DNA of 64,000 nucleotides from Hymenobacter swuensis DY53 (GTDB lineage Bacteria; Bacteroidota; Bacteroidia; Cytophagales; Hymenobacteraceae), in assembly GCF_000576555.1 (NCBI RefSeq), contig NZ_CP007145.1, positions 1,674,001 through 1,738,000 on the forward strand, in the 5' to 3' direction. A program made the translations under genes and the position numbers. The notes under the pieces are model-generated. The model saw only the letters and a program-made list of their open reading frames with translations. It was not told the origin of the DNA and made no database searches. Positions 16,635 through 25,784 of this stretch are shown piece after piece. Numbering within the stretch: the stretch's first letter is position 1; each line of letters starts with the position of its first letter.

Positions 16635-17597
16635 TCAATAGTACAGGCTGTGCGCTACGAAACCGCGCCGCTGGTTCCATTCCAGGGCGGGGGCGGGCAG
16701 GTGGAAGATGCTGGCCACGTAGAACACGCGCTTCAGCAGCTTGCTGCGGGTCGGAATCTGGCGCAGATCCACGTCTAGGCTCAGGTAGTATTGCCGGTAA
16801 GGGCGCAGGCCCAGGGCCGCGTTGGCGGCCGGGTCGTTGAATACCATCTGCTGGGCCCCGTAGCCCAGAGCCGGCTGCAGCCAGCGAGGCCAGAGCGACG
16901 TAGCCGGGAGCCAGGCCCCTACATCGGCGCAGAGCCAGTAGGTCTGGCCGTTATAGTCCTTCAGATGCTTTTCGGCTAGACTGCGGCCCAGCACGTTGGG
17001 GCGCATGGCGGAGTAGCGGGTGGTGTGGAACGAGTATTTGGGCATGAGGCGCACCTCGCCCCAAGCCAACTGCTGCCCGATGAGGCCGGCCGAGCCCAGG
17101 AAATTGGCGGCCAGATCGGTAGCCGACGCGCCGTACTGCGGGTCGCGGCCATCGAGCAGTTCAATGGGGCTTTGCAGCAGAAACCCCACAAAGCCTCCGT
17201 ACCAGGTGGCGCGGCGGTCGGGCACACCGGCCCAGCGCAACATATCCACGGCGCCCCGGCTTTCGTGAAACGCCCCCCAGAAGTGTCCTACTTTGTCCAT
17301 CTGCTTCCACTCGTGCGAATCATCAAACCAGTGAAAGCGGCTCCGCTCACCCGTGTACCAGCCTTGGCTGAGCAAGTACATCGTGGCCGAGTACGACACC
17401 ACCAGCCCACCGGCCAGCACTGGCAGCCGCTGGTTGAGGCGGCCGGCCGGCGCGGCTACACTGTCGGTAGCCGCTGGCACGGCTGCCAAGGGCGCCTGGG
17501 CTACGGCCGGCTGAAGACAGAAGCTGAAGGCCACGAATAGAACCGCTCGGCTGGCCGCTTGTACTACTGACGAAAAAGAGGCGGACGATTGATGCAC
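16635..17597 (-). CDS. DUF2279 family protein
   Basis: 320 residues with an N-terminal signal peptide (hydrophobic about 17-33, ending VAQA). The core WFDDSHEWKQMDKVGHFWGA (about 89-108) is the DUF2279 signature, followed by FVGFLLQSPIELLDG. The rest resembles a membrane-associated domain with hydrophobic stretches near 60-76 and 160-177. Function unknown; the family is widespread in Bacteroidota as envelope proteins. Confidence 0.75.
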   Translation of the reverse strand: MHQSSASFSSVVQAASRAVLFVAFSFCLQPAVAQAPLAAVPAATDSVAAPAGRLNQRLPVLAGGLVVSYSATMYLLSQGWYTGERSRFHWFDDSHEWKQMDKVGHFWGAFHESRGAVDMLRWAGVPDRRATWYGGFVGFLLQSPIELLDGRDPQYGASATDLAANFLGSAGLIGQQLAWGEVRLMPKYSFHTTRYSAMRPNVLGRSLAEKHLKDYNGQTYWLCADVGAWLPATSLWPRWLQPALGYGAQQMVFNDPAANAALGLRPYRQYYLSLDVDLRQIPTRSKLLKRVFYVASIFHLPAPALEWNQRRGFVAHSLYY

Positions 17598-17656
17598 AAG
17601 CAGAGAAGAAGAGAATTAAAAAGGGCTTAAAGCTACAAGAAAAGCCGCTGTTGACT

Positions 17657-17688
17657 TGGTGGTGTGTGAGTGGTTACCTTATCTTTAA
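17657..17688 (+). promoter_or_regulatory. Candidate promoter of the amylase gene
   Basis: TTG at 17657-17659, a 21-base spacer, and TATCTTTA at 17681-17688, one mismatch from TAnnTTTG. It lies about 100 bases before the start at 17787. Confidence 0.4.
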
Positions 17689-17786
17689 TGCCCTCTTGCG
17701 CCTGTTTGTTTGCTTAGGCAGCAAGTTAGGTTAATATAGGATTGGTTTTTACGTCAACTTTCCAAAATTCCCAACCCCTTTCTTAC

Positions 17787-20612
17787 ATGAAAACACTTCG
17801 ACTTTTACTGAGTCTGGTGGCAATGCTGAGCGCTATGCCGGTTTTGCGGGCACAGGTGGTCACCACCCAACCTACCTTCTTCCGCGACACCGACGCAGTG
17901 ACCCTGACCTTCGATGCCACCCAGGGCAATGGAGCACTAGCCAACTTCACCGGCGACGTGTACGCGCACACCGGCGTTGTCACCAACCTGAGTACCACCA
18001 ACTCCGACTGGAAGCATGTCAAGTTCACGAACTTTAACGCTCCCGATCCTTCGGTAAAGCTCACGCGCAGCACCACGAACCCCAACATATATACGCTGGC
18101 CATCACGCCCAGCGTGCGTGCCTGGTACAACGTTCCGGCTACCGAGCAGATTCAGAAAATAGCTATCCTGTTCCGCAACGGCACCGGCACTATCGTCGGC
18201 CGGGCGGCCAATGGCGGTGATATTTTCCTGGATGTGGCGCAGGGTGCCCTCACGGCGCGCATCACGGCTCCTTCGGTAACGGGCGCGCAGTTTGTTGCCC
18301 CGGGCACGCAGGTGAGCCTCACGGGTGAGGCCTCTACTTCTGCCGCCCTGAAGTTTGCGCTGAACGGTACTACCCTGGCTCAGCAGACGGGTACTACCCT
18401 TAGCACTACGGCCACTATCTCGCAGGCCGGCCGCAACGTGGTGCGTTTCTCCGCTACCAGTGGTGCCACCACCGTTACTGACTCCGTAGTGTATGTAGTG
18501 CGCCCCGCAGTGACGGTAGCCGCGCTGCCGGCCGGTGCCAAGGACGGTGTGACGTACCTGAACGGCGGTACCTCGGTACTTCTGAACCTGACGGCTCCCG
18601 GCAAGCAGTTCGTGTACGCCATTGGCGAATTCAACAACTGGCAGCCCGAAACCGGAGCCTTCCTGAACAAAACGCCTGACGGCAAGAACTGGTGGGTGCA
18701 GATCAATGGCCTCACGCCCGGCCGCGAGTATGCCTACCAGTATCTGGTAGACGGCAGCCTGCGCGTAGCCGACCCTTACGCAGAAAAGGTGCTTGACCCT
18801 AATAACGACGACTTCATTCCGGCCGTTACGTATCCCAATCTGAAAGCCTACCCGACCGGCAAAACCACCGGTATCGTTTCGGTGCTGCAAACCAACCAGA
18901 CTCCGTATGCCTGGCAGGTAACCAACTTCGCCAAGCCAAAGCGCACTGATCTGGTGATTTATGAGCTGCACCTGCGCGACTTCATTGCCCGCCACGACTA
19001 CCAAACCCTACGCGACACGCTGGGCTACCTGCAGCGGCTGGGCGTGAACTGCATCGAGCTGATGCCCGTGAACGAGTTCGAGGGCAACGAAAGCTGGGGC
19101 TACAACCCGTCCTTCCACTTCGCGGCCGACAAGTACTACGGCCCCAAAGATGAGTTCAAGCGCTTCATTGATGAGGCCCACCGCCGGGGTATGGCCATAG
19201 TGCTGGACGTGGTGCTGAACCACGCCTTCGGCCAGAGCCCGATGGTACAGATGTACTTCGATGCCGCCACTGGCAAACCCACAGCCAACTCGCCTTGGTT
19301 TAATGCCGACGCAACGCACCCCTTCAACGTTGGTTACGATTTCAACCACGAAAGTGCCGATACCCGCTACTATTCCAAGCGCGTGATGGAGTACTGGCTG
19401 AAGGAGTATCACGTAGATGGCTACCGCTTTGACCTGAGCAAAGGCTTTACCCAGCGCAACAACGCCAACGATGTAAACGCCTGGGGCCAATTCGACCAGT
19501 CGCGCATCAACATCTGGCAGGACTATTACAATACCATGGTGGCCGTGGACCCCACGCTGTACCCGATTCTGGAGCATTTTGCCGCCAACAACGAAGAAAT
19601 TGCGCTGTCAAACATGGGCTTTATGCTGTGGGGCAATATGAACCACGACTATAATGAGGCCACCATGGGCTACCTGCCTAACTCCAACTTCAGCGGCGGC
19701 TACTACGGTGCCCGGGGCTGGTCGCAGCCGAATCTGGTGACCTATATGGAAAGCCATGATGAGGAGCGTCTGATGTTCAAGAACCTCACGTACGGCAACC
19801 AGTCGGGCAGCTATTCTACCAAGGACCTCACGACGGCTCTGGCGCGGCAGGAGCAGGCAGCCGCTTTCTTCTTCACGGTGCCCGGTCCCAAAATGGTGTG
19901 GCAGTTCGGTGAGCTGGGGTACGATATCAGCATCGACCAGAACGGCCGCGTGGGCAACAAGCCCATCCTGTGGAACTACCAGCAGGTGGCCGCCCGCCGT
20001 AAGCTCTATGACACGTACCGCTACCTGATTGCTCTGAAAAAGGCTGACCCGGTGTTTGAAAACCCCACCAGCTACACCCAGAGCCTGGCCGGCGCCGGTA
20101 AAACCATTCACCTGACCAGCGCCACCCAGAACGTAACCATCATCGGTAACTTCGACGTGACGGCTACCAGCGTGAACCCCGAGTTCCAGCGCACCGGCAA
20201 GTGGTACAACTATCTCTCCGGCGACTCTATTACTGTAACGAGCACCACCAGCCCAATTTCGCTTCAGCCCGGCGAATACGCTGTGTATACCACCACCCGC
20301 CTGAAAAAGAAGCAGTTGGTTCTCGGCACGAAACAGCAGTTGCGTGATGCAGCCGCTCTGCAACTCACGGCCTGGCCAAACCCCGCTGGTTCAGCAGCTC
20401 AGCTGCGCTATGAGCTGCCCCAGGCCAGCACGGTGCAGGTAACCGTACTGAACCTGCTGGGAGCCGCCGTACAAACGCTGCCCGCTACCCGCCAGTCGGC
20501 CGGCCCGAAAGTGGTGGAGCTGCCCCTGCAGAACTTGTCCAACGGCGTGTACATTGTGCGCCTGAGCACTGGTCAGCAGCAGCAAACTATCCGGTTGGTA
20601 GTGCAGCACTAG
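17787..20612 (+). CDS. Secreted GH13 alpha-amylase family enzyme with T9SS tail
   Basis: 941 residues. Signal peptide (MKTLRLLLSLVAMLSAMPVLRAQ), a beta-rich N-terminal domain (about 25-270), then a CBM48-like early set domain (FVYAIGEFNNWQPE...YAYQYLVDG, about 285-360). The GH13 barrel (about 390-780) has all four conserved regions: DVVLNH, GYRFDLSKG (nucleophile Asp), ILEHF (acid/base Glu) and YMESHDEER. The C-terminal about 75 residues (LTAWPNPAGSAAQL...GVYIVRLSTG) are a type A T9SS sorting domain. The enzyme probably cleaves starch or pullulan outside the cell and feeds the Sus system downstream. The start at 17787 is chosen for the signal peptide. Confidence 0.93.
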   Translation: MKTLRLLLSLVAMLSAMPVLRAQVVTTQPTFFRDTDAVTLTFDATQGNGALANFTGDVYAHTGVVTNLSTTNSDWKHVKFTNFNAPDPSVKLTRSTTNPNIYTLAITPSVRAWYNVPATEQIQKIAILFRNGTGTIVGRAANGGDIFLDVAQGALTARITAPSVTGAQFVAPGTQVSLTGEASTSAALKFALNGTTLAQQTGTTLSTTATISQAGRNVVRFSATSGATTVTDSVVYVVRPAVTVAALPAGAKDGVTYLNGGTSVLLNLTAPGKQFVYAIGEFNNWQPETGAFLNKTPDGKNWWVQINGLTPGREYAYQYLVDGSLRVADPYAEKVLDPNNDDFIPAVTYPNLKAYPTGKTTGIVSVLQTNQTPYAWQVTNFAKPKRTDLVIYELHLRDFIARHDYQTLRDTLGYLQRLGVNCIELMPVNEFEGNESWGYNPSFHFAADKYYGPKDEFKRFIDEAHRRGMAIVLDVVLNHAFGQSPMVQMYFDAATGKPTANSPWFNADATHPFNVGYDFNHESADTRYYSKRVMEYWLKEYHVDGYRFDLSKGFTQRNNANDVNAWGQFDQSRINIWQDYYNTMVAVDPTLYPILEHFAANNEEIALSNMGFMLWGNMNHDYNEATMGYLPNSNFSGGYYGARGWSQPNLVTYMESHDEERLMFKNLTYGNQSGSYSTKDLTTALARQEQAAAFFFTVPGPKMVWQFGELGYDISIDQNGRVGNKPILWNYQQVAARRKLYDTYRYLIALKKADPVFENPTSYTQSLAGAGKTIHLTSATQNVTIIGNFDVTATSVNPEFQRTGKWYNYLSGDSITVTSTTSPISLQPGEYAVYTTTRLKKKQLVLGTKQQLRDAAALQLTAWPNPAGSAAQLRYELPQASTVQVTVLNLLGAAVQTLPATRQSAGPKVVELPLQNLSNGVYIVRLSTGQQQQTIRLVVQH

Positions 20613-20628
20613 GCTGTTGCTACCGAAT

Positions 20629-20658
20629 GCAAAAAAAAAGCGGCCGCTTTTTTTTTGC
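20629..20658. terminator. Perfect 30-bp palindromic bidirectional terminator
   Basis: A9-GCGGCCGC-T9 flanked by GC on both sides is a perfect palindrome without a spacer, placed between two convergent genes. Either strand gives a GC stem followed by nine Ts. Confidence 0.8.
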
Positions 20659-20703
20659 GTTATGGGCTATCGAAGATGTCTCCTTGAAGTTGACTTGTGG
20701 TAC

Positions 20704-21552
20704 TTACTTTAGATTTTCTTCGTGGTAAGCCACCAGGTCATCAATAGGGGAACGGATGATCTTGCCCACTTCCATGCTGTGGCTACGTGCTACCTGGGTG
20801 AGGGCGTCGCGGAAGTTGTAGCCCACTGAGCCCACGCAGTTGAATGTGTATTCCTGGTAGCTGGGGTAGTGCCGCACCAGGTTGTCAAAGAACGTTTCGA
20901 AGCCCTGTACCACAATGTCGCGGCAGTAGCTGATGTTGTTGTGGTCGTATGTGAATTTAGCGAAGCTGGCCAGAAACCGGTTAGGCAGCGGCTGGTTGTA
21001 GAGCCGGTCCAGAATTTCGTCGCGCGTGAGCTTGAACTCTTCCTGAAATATTTCCTGCAACCCATCGGGCAGCAAGCCGCGCAGGTAGTCTCGTAGCAGC
21101 CGCTTGCCAATAAATGAGCCCGAGCCTTCGTCGCCTAGGAAATACCCCAGCGAATCTACGTTGTAGGTGATTTTCTCGCCGTCGTAGAGACAGGAGTTGG
21201 TGCCCGTGCCCAGAATGGCCGCGAAGCCCGGCTTGTTGCCCAACAGCGCGTGGGCGGCCGCCAGCAGATCCTCAGCCACGTAGGCGTTGGCATTGGGAAA
21301 GGTTTCGCGCATGGCAGCCGCCACCCGCTCTGCTTTCTCCGCGTTGTGTACGCCCGCGCCGTAGTAATACACCTTCGTCACTTCCTGCCGGGGCAGGTTG
21401 TCGGGTAGGTTTTTGTCAAGCGAAGCCGCGATAGCCGCGGTGCTCATGAAATCGGGGTTGTATCCTTCGGTGTTGAAGTACACGCGGTTGCCCGTGTTAT
21501 CAAGCTGGCACCAGTTGCTCTTGGTCGAGCCGCCGTCGGCAATAAGAATCAT
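20704..21552 (-). CDS. BadF/BadG/BcrA/BcrD-type sugar kinase (N-acetylglucosamine kinase-like)
   Basis: 282 residues of the ASKHA fold. The phosphate-1 motif ILIADGGSTKSNW opens the protein, AILGTGTNSCLYDG (about 114-127) is phosphate 2, and GYFLGDEGSGSFIGKRLLRDYL (written as GYFLGDEGSGS then IGKRLLRDYL) is typical of the N-acetylglucosamine kinase branch. The predicted role is ATP-dependent phosphorylation of an amino sugar or a related sugar. It lies between the amylase and the sus genes but on the opposite strand to the amylase. Confidence 0.85.
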   Translation of the reverse strand: MILIADGGSTKSNWCQLDNTGNRVYFNTEGYNPDFMSTAAIAASLDKNLPDNLPRQEVTKVYYYGAGVHNAEKAERVAAAMRETFPNANAYVAEDLLAAAHALLGNKPGFAAILGTGTNSCLYDGEKITYNVDSLGYFLGDEGSGSFIGKRLLRDYLRGLLPDGLQEIFQEEFKLTRDEILDRLYNQPLPNRFLASFAKFTYDHNNISYCRDIVVQGFETFFDNLVRHYPSYQEYTFNCVGSVGYNFRDALTQVARSHSMEVGKIIRSPIDDLVAYHEENLK

Positions 21553-21854
21553 ATTAGGTCGGAAAAGTGAAGAAAAGAAAGTGTCCGGTTACTACCACGC
21601 ACGGTGATACGCAACGCAAGTTCCACAGTTATTGGAAAGGAAACCAAAAAAATCCGACGCTAAGAAATAGTGCTGGCCGCAGAGGTATACAATAAAAGTT
21701 AGCCAGAATGAATCTAGTGAGTAAAAAAAGTGAGTAAGTGCTCAATATATTACTAACCAATGAGGCTTCAGCAACGTACATTTTGTACTTTTAATCCTCT
21801 GCCACACCCGTGGGTAACGCGCAGTATTTTTCACTTCTTCATTTTTCAAATACC
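21553..21854. other. Divergent intergenic region, AT-rich
   Basis: About 300 bases between the kinase and the T9SS protein start. AT-rich with poly-A stretches near 21640 and 21723. TACATTTTG and TACTTTTA near 21777-21793 are imperfect -7-like boxes. No gene or convincing operator seen. Confidence 0.4.
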
Positions 21855-22946
21855 ATGAAAAAATCCTTTACTCTGGCTGCCCTTGGGCTTTTAACTGCTA
21901 CGTCGTTTTCGGCTAGTGCCCAGATTGTACTTGACGGCAAAGTAGCAGCTACCGAAATCGGAACTGGTACTAACCGATACCAATTGGCTGGTACTTATGC
22001 CGGGACACATTCAGTAACCGGCAAAGGTTTACAGTCGTTGTACGTTGGTGCGAGCAGCACGAAGCTCTACGTAATGCTGGTGGGCTCTGCTGAAACAGCT
22101 ACCGATTATCCCGGCTACGTGGTATACCTGAATGTGCCCGGTAAAGCGGGCGTAGCGGCAGGTACTCAACTCAAAGGCGGCTCAGCTGGTGACAGCCCGC
22201 TGAAGCATACACCCACGATGGACATGGAAACGGATTATGGGGTGCGCGCCACCTTATCTCCTTCCAATATGACTGATGTGTACTACAGCTTTGTCGATTA
22301 CACCAGCGGTAATACGGCTCCGGTCGCGGACAGCTACCAGGGTGCCGGCAAAAAGGACGGCACGGCTTTGACTTTCTCCGCAACGACGGGCCCTTTCACT
22401 GGCACACGAGTGGCACTGGTGAAATCGGCCGACCTGACGGCGGCAACAACCGCTGGCACTGGGCTGGAAATGGAGTTCGATCTGGCCGCTATGGGCCTGA
22501 CCGCTAGCAGCCAGATTAATCTGATGGTAGGTTACGTGAAAGACGGTGGTGCTTTCACTTCTGATGTGTTACCTCAGGTAGTAGGTCAGACAACTGACTT
22601 AGGTTCGTCTCCTAATTTTTCGACCTTGGCTGGCCGCCAAAATGTTACGTACAACTTGAGCACCGGGATTCTGGCTAACCGTAATGCCATTGCTTCCGCG
22701 CTGAAATTTAATGTTTATCCAAACCCTAGTGCTGGTACGGCACAGGTTAGTTATCAAGTGCCAAACGGCCAGCAAGATGTGCAAATGGAAGTGTTCAATT
22801 GCCTAGGACAGCGGGTACAGCAACTTAGCTTGGGACGGCGTAGCGGTACCCAGGTGCAGCCGCTAGAGGCACTTCAGGCCGGCTCCTACTTCGTGAAACT
22901 GCGGGTAGGTGACCAGACTACGGCCCAGCAATTGTCTGTGCTGTAA
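21855..22946 (+). CDS. Secreted T9SS-sorted protein of unknown function
   Basis: 363 residues from the ATG at 21855, which gives the signal peptide MKKSFTLAALGLLTATSFSASAQ. The body (about 25-280) is Thr/Gly/Ala-rich and beta-like (LYVGASSTKLYVMLVGSAE), resembling a secreted beta-sandwich. The last about 75 residues (FNVYPNPSAGTAQVSYQVPN...GSYFVKLRVG) are a T9SS type A sorting domain. Its place between the amylase and the sus genes suggests a surface glycan-binding role, which is inference. Confidence 0.75.
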   Translation: MKKSFTLAALGLLTATSFSASAQIVLDGKVAATEIGTGTNRYQLAGTYAGTHSVTGKGLQSLYVGASSTKLYVMLVGSAETATDYPGYVVYLNVPGKAGVAAGTQLKGGSAGDSPLKHTPTMDMETDYGVRATLSPSNMTDVYYSFVDYTSGNTAPVADSYQGAGKKDGTALTFSATTGPFTGTRVALVKSADLTAATTAGTGLEMEFDLAAMGLTASSQINLMVGYVKDGGAFTSDVLPQVVGQTTDLGSSPNFSTLAGRQNVTYNLSTGILANRNAIASALKFNVYPNPSAGTAQVSYQVPNGQQDVQMEVFNCLGQRVQQLSLGRRSGTQVQPLEALQAGSYFVKLRVGDQTTAQQLSVL

Positions 22947-22955
22947 TAAGCATGC

Positions 22956-23008
22956 TTTACCGAAGAGTGCCGGATGCGCATCACGCGTGTCCGGCACCCT
23001 TCGGTAAA
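22956..23008 (+). terminator. Hairpin after the T9SS-sorted protein
   Basis: A 19-bp inverted repeat with one internal mismatch pairs 22956-22974 with 22990-23008 (TTTACCGAAGAGTGCCGGA and complement), 10 bases past the stop codon. The downstream T tract is weak. Confidence 0.6.
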
Positions 23009-23141
23009 ACTATTTCAATAATTATGCAGCAAAGGTATTTTGGCCATAAGTATTTTCAATTGTGCAAGGAGTACAGGTAAACAAGCGGTATTAATTTTTT
23101 TGGGTATACACTATAATTTGGCGTATTATGCCCTCTTATTT

Positions 23142-23223
23142 CGGTACACAATAAAAATTATTGTGTACCGAATACAATAAAAAGAGCCACTGGTATACCA
23201 GTGGCTCTTTTTATTGTATTCGG
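23142..23223. terminator. Two interlocking palindromes at the sus locus 3' end
   Basis: A 13-bp stem pairs 23142-23154 with 23158-23170 around a 3-base loop. It shares its last bases with a perfect 56-bp palindrome, 23168-23223, centred on TGGTATACCA and carrying long A/T flanks. On the minus strand the second hairpin ends in TTTTTATTGTATT and lies 10 bases past the SusE stop codon. Either hairpin excludes full formation of the other. Confidence 0.75.
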
Positions 23224-23232
23224 TAAGTAGGG

Positions 23233-24036
23233 CTAGGGAGTAATAGTTACTTTACCAGTTGCTGCACCAGCAGCATCGGTACCAACTTCTAATTTAACAG
23301 TATACGTACCAGGGGTTGTAATCACCAAGTCCGAACCATTCTGAGTTAAGGCAATTCCTTTGGTAAAATCACCCGATGGGCCGCCAAGATTGGTGCCCCA
23401 GTCTTGATTACGCCGGAATTTAAAAGGACCTGCATTGAGTGCCATACGGGCCACATAAGCGCGTACCCGGCAGTCATAAGGTAAATTACGGTCAGTAGCA
23501 GTAGCACCAGGCCAGCCATCACCAGCTGGGCCTACTAAGCCCCACCGGTCAGTAGGAGCTATGAAGTCAGGATAAGGAGATGCTACCAGCGTTTGTACCG
23601 GAGAAATTACAGCAGGCACTGCATCCCCAATTGTCGCTCTCACCCGTACCTCCAGTGGAAAAGGCGTAGGGGTCGCAGGGAGACTACAGTCCACAGCATT
23701 ATATAGGTCGTTCAACTCTTTTACGGTGAATGACTTGCTAAGATTGCTGCCGGCGTTAAAATCCTGAGTGGCTGCGAAATTGGTTCCTTGCTTGGCAAAT
23801 TGCAATGTGTATACCACTGCAGCATCGTAGCCGTAGTCAACCTTATTCCAAGAATAAGTTACTGCTTGAGCGCTAGAATTCGACGTAGTTATGGTAGCAG
23901 ACGTAGCAGAAGCCGTTAGAGTAGCAGAGGCTTCTGGGTTGATAACTACTTTGTCTTCATCTTTTTCGCAAGATGCCAAAGTAACAGTTGCCAAGGCAAA
24001 TACACCGGCAACAGTTCGAGTAATCCAAGTTTTCAT
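23233..24036 (-). CDS. SusE-like starch-binding outer-membrane lipoprotein
   Basis: 267 residues with a lipoprotein signal peptide ending at TLASC (Cys23). The SusE-type Ig-like domain follows (about 35-165): SATITTSNSSAQAVTYSWNK, then VVYTLQFAKQGTNFA. The C-terminal part (PTDRWGLVGPAGDGWPGATA) matches carbohydrate-binding repeats of SusE/SusF. It is the last gene of the susC-susD-susE run on the minus strand, 111 bases after susD, with a strong hairpin between. Confidence 0.85.
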   Translation of the reverse strand: MKTWITRTVAGVFALATVTLASCEKDEDKVVINPEASATLTASATSATITTSNSSAQAVTYSWNKVDYGYDAAVVYTLQFAKQGTNFAATQDFNAGSNLSKSFTVKELNDLYNAVDCSLPATPTPFPLEVRVRATIGDAVPAVISPVQTLVASPYPDFIAPTDRWGLVGPAGDGWPGATATDRNLPYDCRVRAYVARMALNAGPFKFRRNQDWGTNLGGPSGDFTKGIALTQNGSDLVITTPGTYTVKLEVGTDAAGAATGKVTITP

Positions 24037-24069
24037 GAAAAGTCGATAATGAGTGGGAAATTCAGCAAG

Positions 24070-24138
24070 ATTTCTCTGGTTTTTGGAATTGATTTTTAAC
24101 CCTTTTGATAAGAAATCAATTCCAAAAACCAGAGAAAT
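24070..24138 (-). terminator. 26-bp intercistronic hairpin between susD and susE
   Basis: A perfect 26-bp inverted repeat pairs 24070-24095 with 24113-24138. It lies in the 111-base gap between the susD stop and the susE start. It has no long T run on the minus strand after the stem, so it could act as a partial terminator, an RNA-processing site or a 3' stabiliser of the susCD message. Confidence 0.6.
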
Positions 24139-24147
24139 ACCCTGGGA

Positions 24148-25764
24148 TTAGTAACCAGGATTCTGACGACCTGCCAGATTGGGATTGGCTACAATATCTG
24201 TGTTAGGGATGGGGAACAGTACACGCGTGGGCTCCACATCGCGGCCGGCACGTACGCCTCCTTTGAAGGGCCAGTTGTTACCCGATGTATACCGTCCAAA
24301 ACGGATCAGATCGGTACGACGGTGGCCTTCCCAAAACAGTTCCCGAGCCCGCTCATCTAAGATATTGTTGAGAGTGAGACTGGCCACAGTAGGAGCCTGA
24401 GAACGAGTGCGGAGTTCGTTCACATACGCTACGGCTTGAGCAGTGCTTCCACCAGAACCACCACGAAGTACGGCTTCAGCATACATGAGCTGCACATCAG
24501 CCAAACGGAACATTGGATAGTCGGTATCAGCAAAGTTACCTTCACCGCCTTGTTGCTGCGAGTCAGAACCACCTCTGCCCGTAGAAGTTACATTACGCCA
24601 CTTGGTAACTAAAGGCCCGCTGCTAAACTGATCGAGAGAATCAACGTTTGGGTTTTGGCCCCGGGTAAAGAGCATAGCCCGTCGCGTGTCATCGGCATTA
24701 GAGCCATTGAAGATTTGCGTCAGGTTCTGCTTGGCCCGCAGCCCCGCCCAGCCATTGTTGATGCCTGCGCTGGTTGGCGATACGCCGCGACCAACGGGAG
24801 CATGCACCAAAAACGTCATGCCACCAAAGGTTTTGGTACGCAAGCCGTCAAACGTAATAGGAAAGATAATCTCGTTTTTTGCGCTAGAGGTATTGTTGTC
24901 AGCTAGGAACAGATTAGCGTATACGGGGCTAAGTGTGTAACCGGCTGCCAGTACTTTTTTTGCATAAGTAATGGCTTCCGTGTTCTGAGCCGTGCCCGTA
25001 TACACCTGAGCATTCAAATACAACTTGGTCAATAACGTCCAGCATACAGCCTGATCAGCACGGCCATATACAGCACGGGGTGCTAGCAGTTCATTACCAG
25101 CATCTAAGGCTAACAATTCCGTTTCTACGAAACGGTATAACTCGGCCCGATTGCGATAAGGTGGGTTCGTTCCGATTGCGGCTTCTTCAGTAGCGAATGG
25201 ACCACCGCCGAACAAGTCAACTGCATGCCAGTAGCAAAGCGCACGTAGGAGACGGGCCTCAGCCCGGTACGTACGTACTGTAGCAGCAGCGTCACCATTG
25301 ATACCACGCTCACTAAGCCGTGCGTCTGTGGTCTGGCGAATAAACTCGTTACACAGACCAATTTCGTAATAAATACGGTCATACGTGGCACGTACAAACT
25401 CATTGTCGGCATTCCACTGCAAAGTGTTTACAGAAGGCAGGTTACCGTCATTCCAGCCCAGCACGGCCTCATCAGTAGTAATTTCCTGCAGCTGCCAATA
25501 CTGACGAATATAGTTTGAGAACCCTTCGTCAATACCCGTAATATCAGGCGAGCCAGCCGGACCGCTCTGGCCACTCACGGCGAAGGTCGCATATAGTCGC
25601 GCCAATACCTGTTCAATCTGAGCTGGATCGCGGTACACTACTTCGGAGTTAGCAGAGTAGTCCGGAATTTGATCCAAGTCGTTAATGCAAGAAGTAGTCA
25701 GGGAAGAGAGTCCGGCCGTTAGCGCCAGCATTCCCAACATGCGGGTGAATTTGTTGTGTGTCAT
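24148..25764 (-). CDS. SusD/RagB family nutrient-binding lipoprotein
   Basis: 538 residues. The lipoprotein signal ends at LTTSC (about Cys26), followed by INDLDQIPDYSANSEVVYRD. SusD signatures are visible: FVRATYDRIYYEIGLCNEFI (TPR-like helices), YRAEARLLRALCYWHAVDLFGG, ADVQLMYAEAVLRGG and the C-terminal ILDERARELFWEGHRRTDLI. Together with the SusC partner it forms the lid of an outer-membrane glycan importer. It starts 20 bases after the susC stop, so they are cotranscribed. Confidence 0.95.
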   Translation of the reverse strand: MTHNKFTRMLGMLALTAGLSSLTTSCINDLDQIPDYSANSEVVYRDPAQIEQVLARLYATFAVSGQSGPAGSPDITGIDEGFSNYIRQYWQLQEITTDEAVLGWNDGNLPSVNTLQWNADNEFVRATYDRIYYEIGLCNEFIRQTTDARLSERGINGDAAATVRTYRAEARLLRALCYWHAVDLFGGGPFATEEAAIGTNPPYRNRAELYRFVETELLALDAGNELLAPRAVYGRADQAVCWTLLTKLYLNAQVYTGTAQNTEAITYAKKVLAAGYTLSPVYANLFLADNNTSSAKNEIIFPITFDGLRTKTFGGMTFLVHAPVGRGVSPTSAGINNGWAGLRAKQNLTQIFNGSNADDTRRAMLFTRGQNPNVDSLDQFSSGPLVTKWRNVTSTGRGGSDSQQQGGEGNFADTDYPMFRLADVQLMYAEAVLRGGSGGSTAQAVAYVNELRTRSQAPTVASLTLNNILDERARELFWEGHRRTDLIRFGRYTSGNNWPFKGGVRAGRDVEPTRVLFPIPNTDIVANPNLAGRQNPGY

Positions 25765-25784
25765 AAGGCGAATGATGGGAAGAA

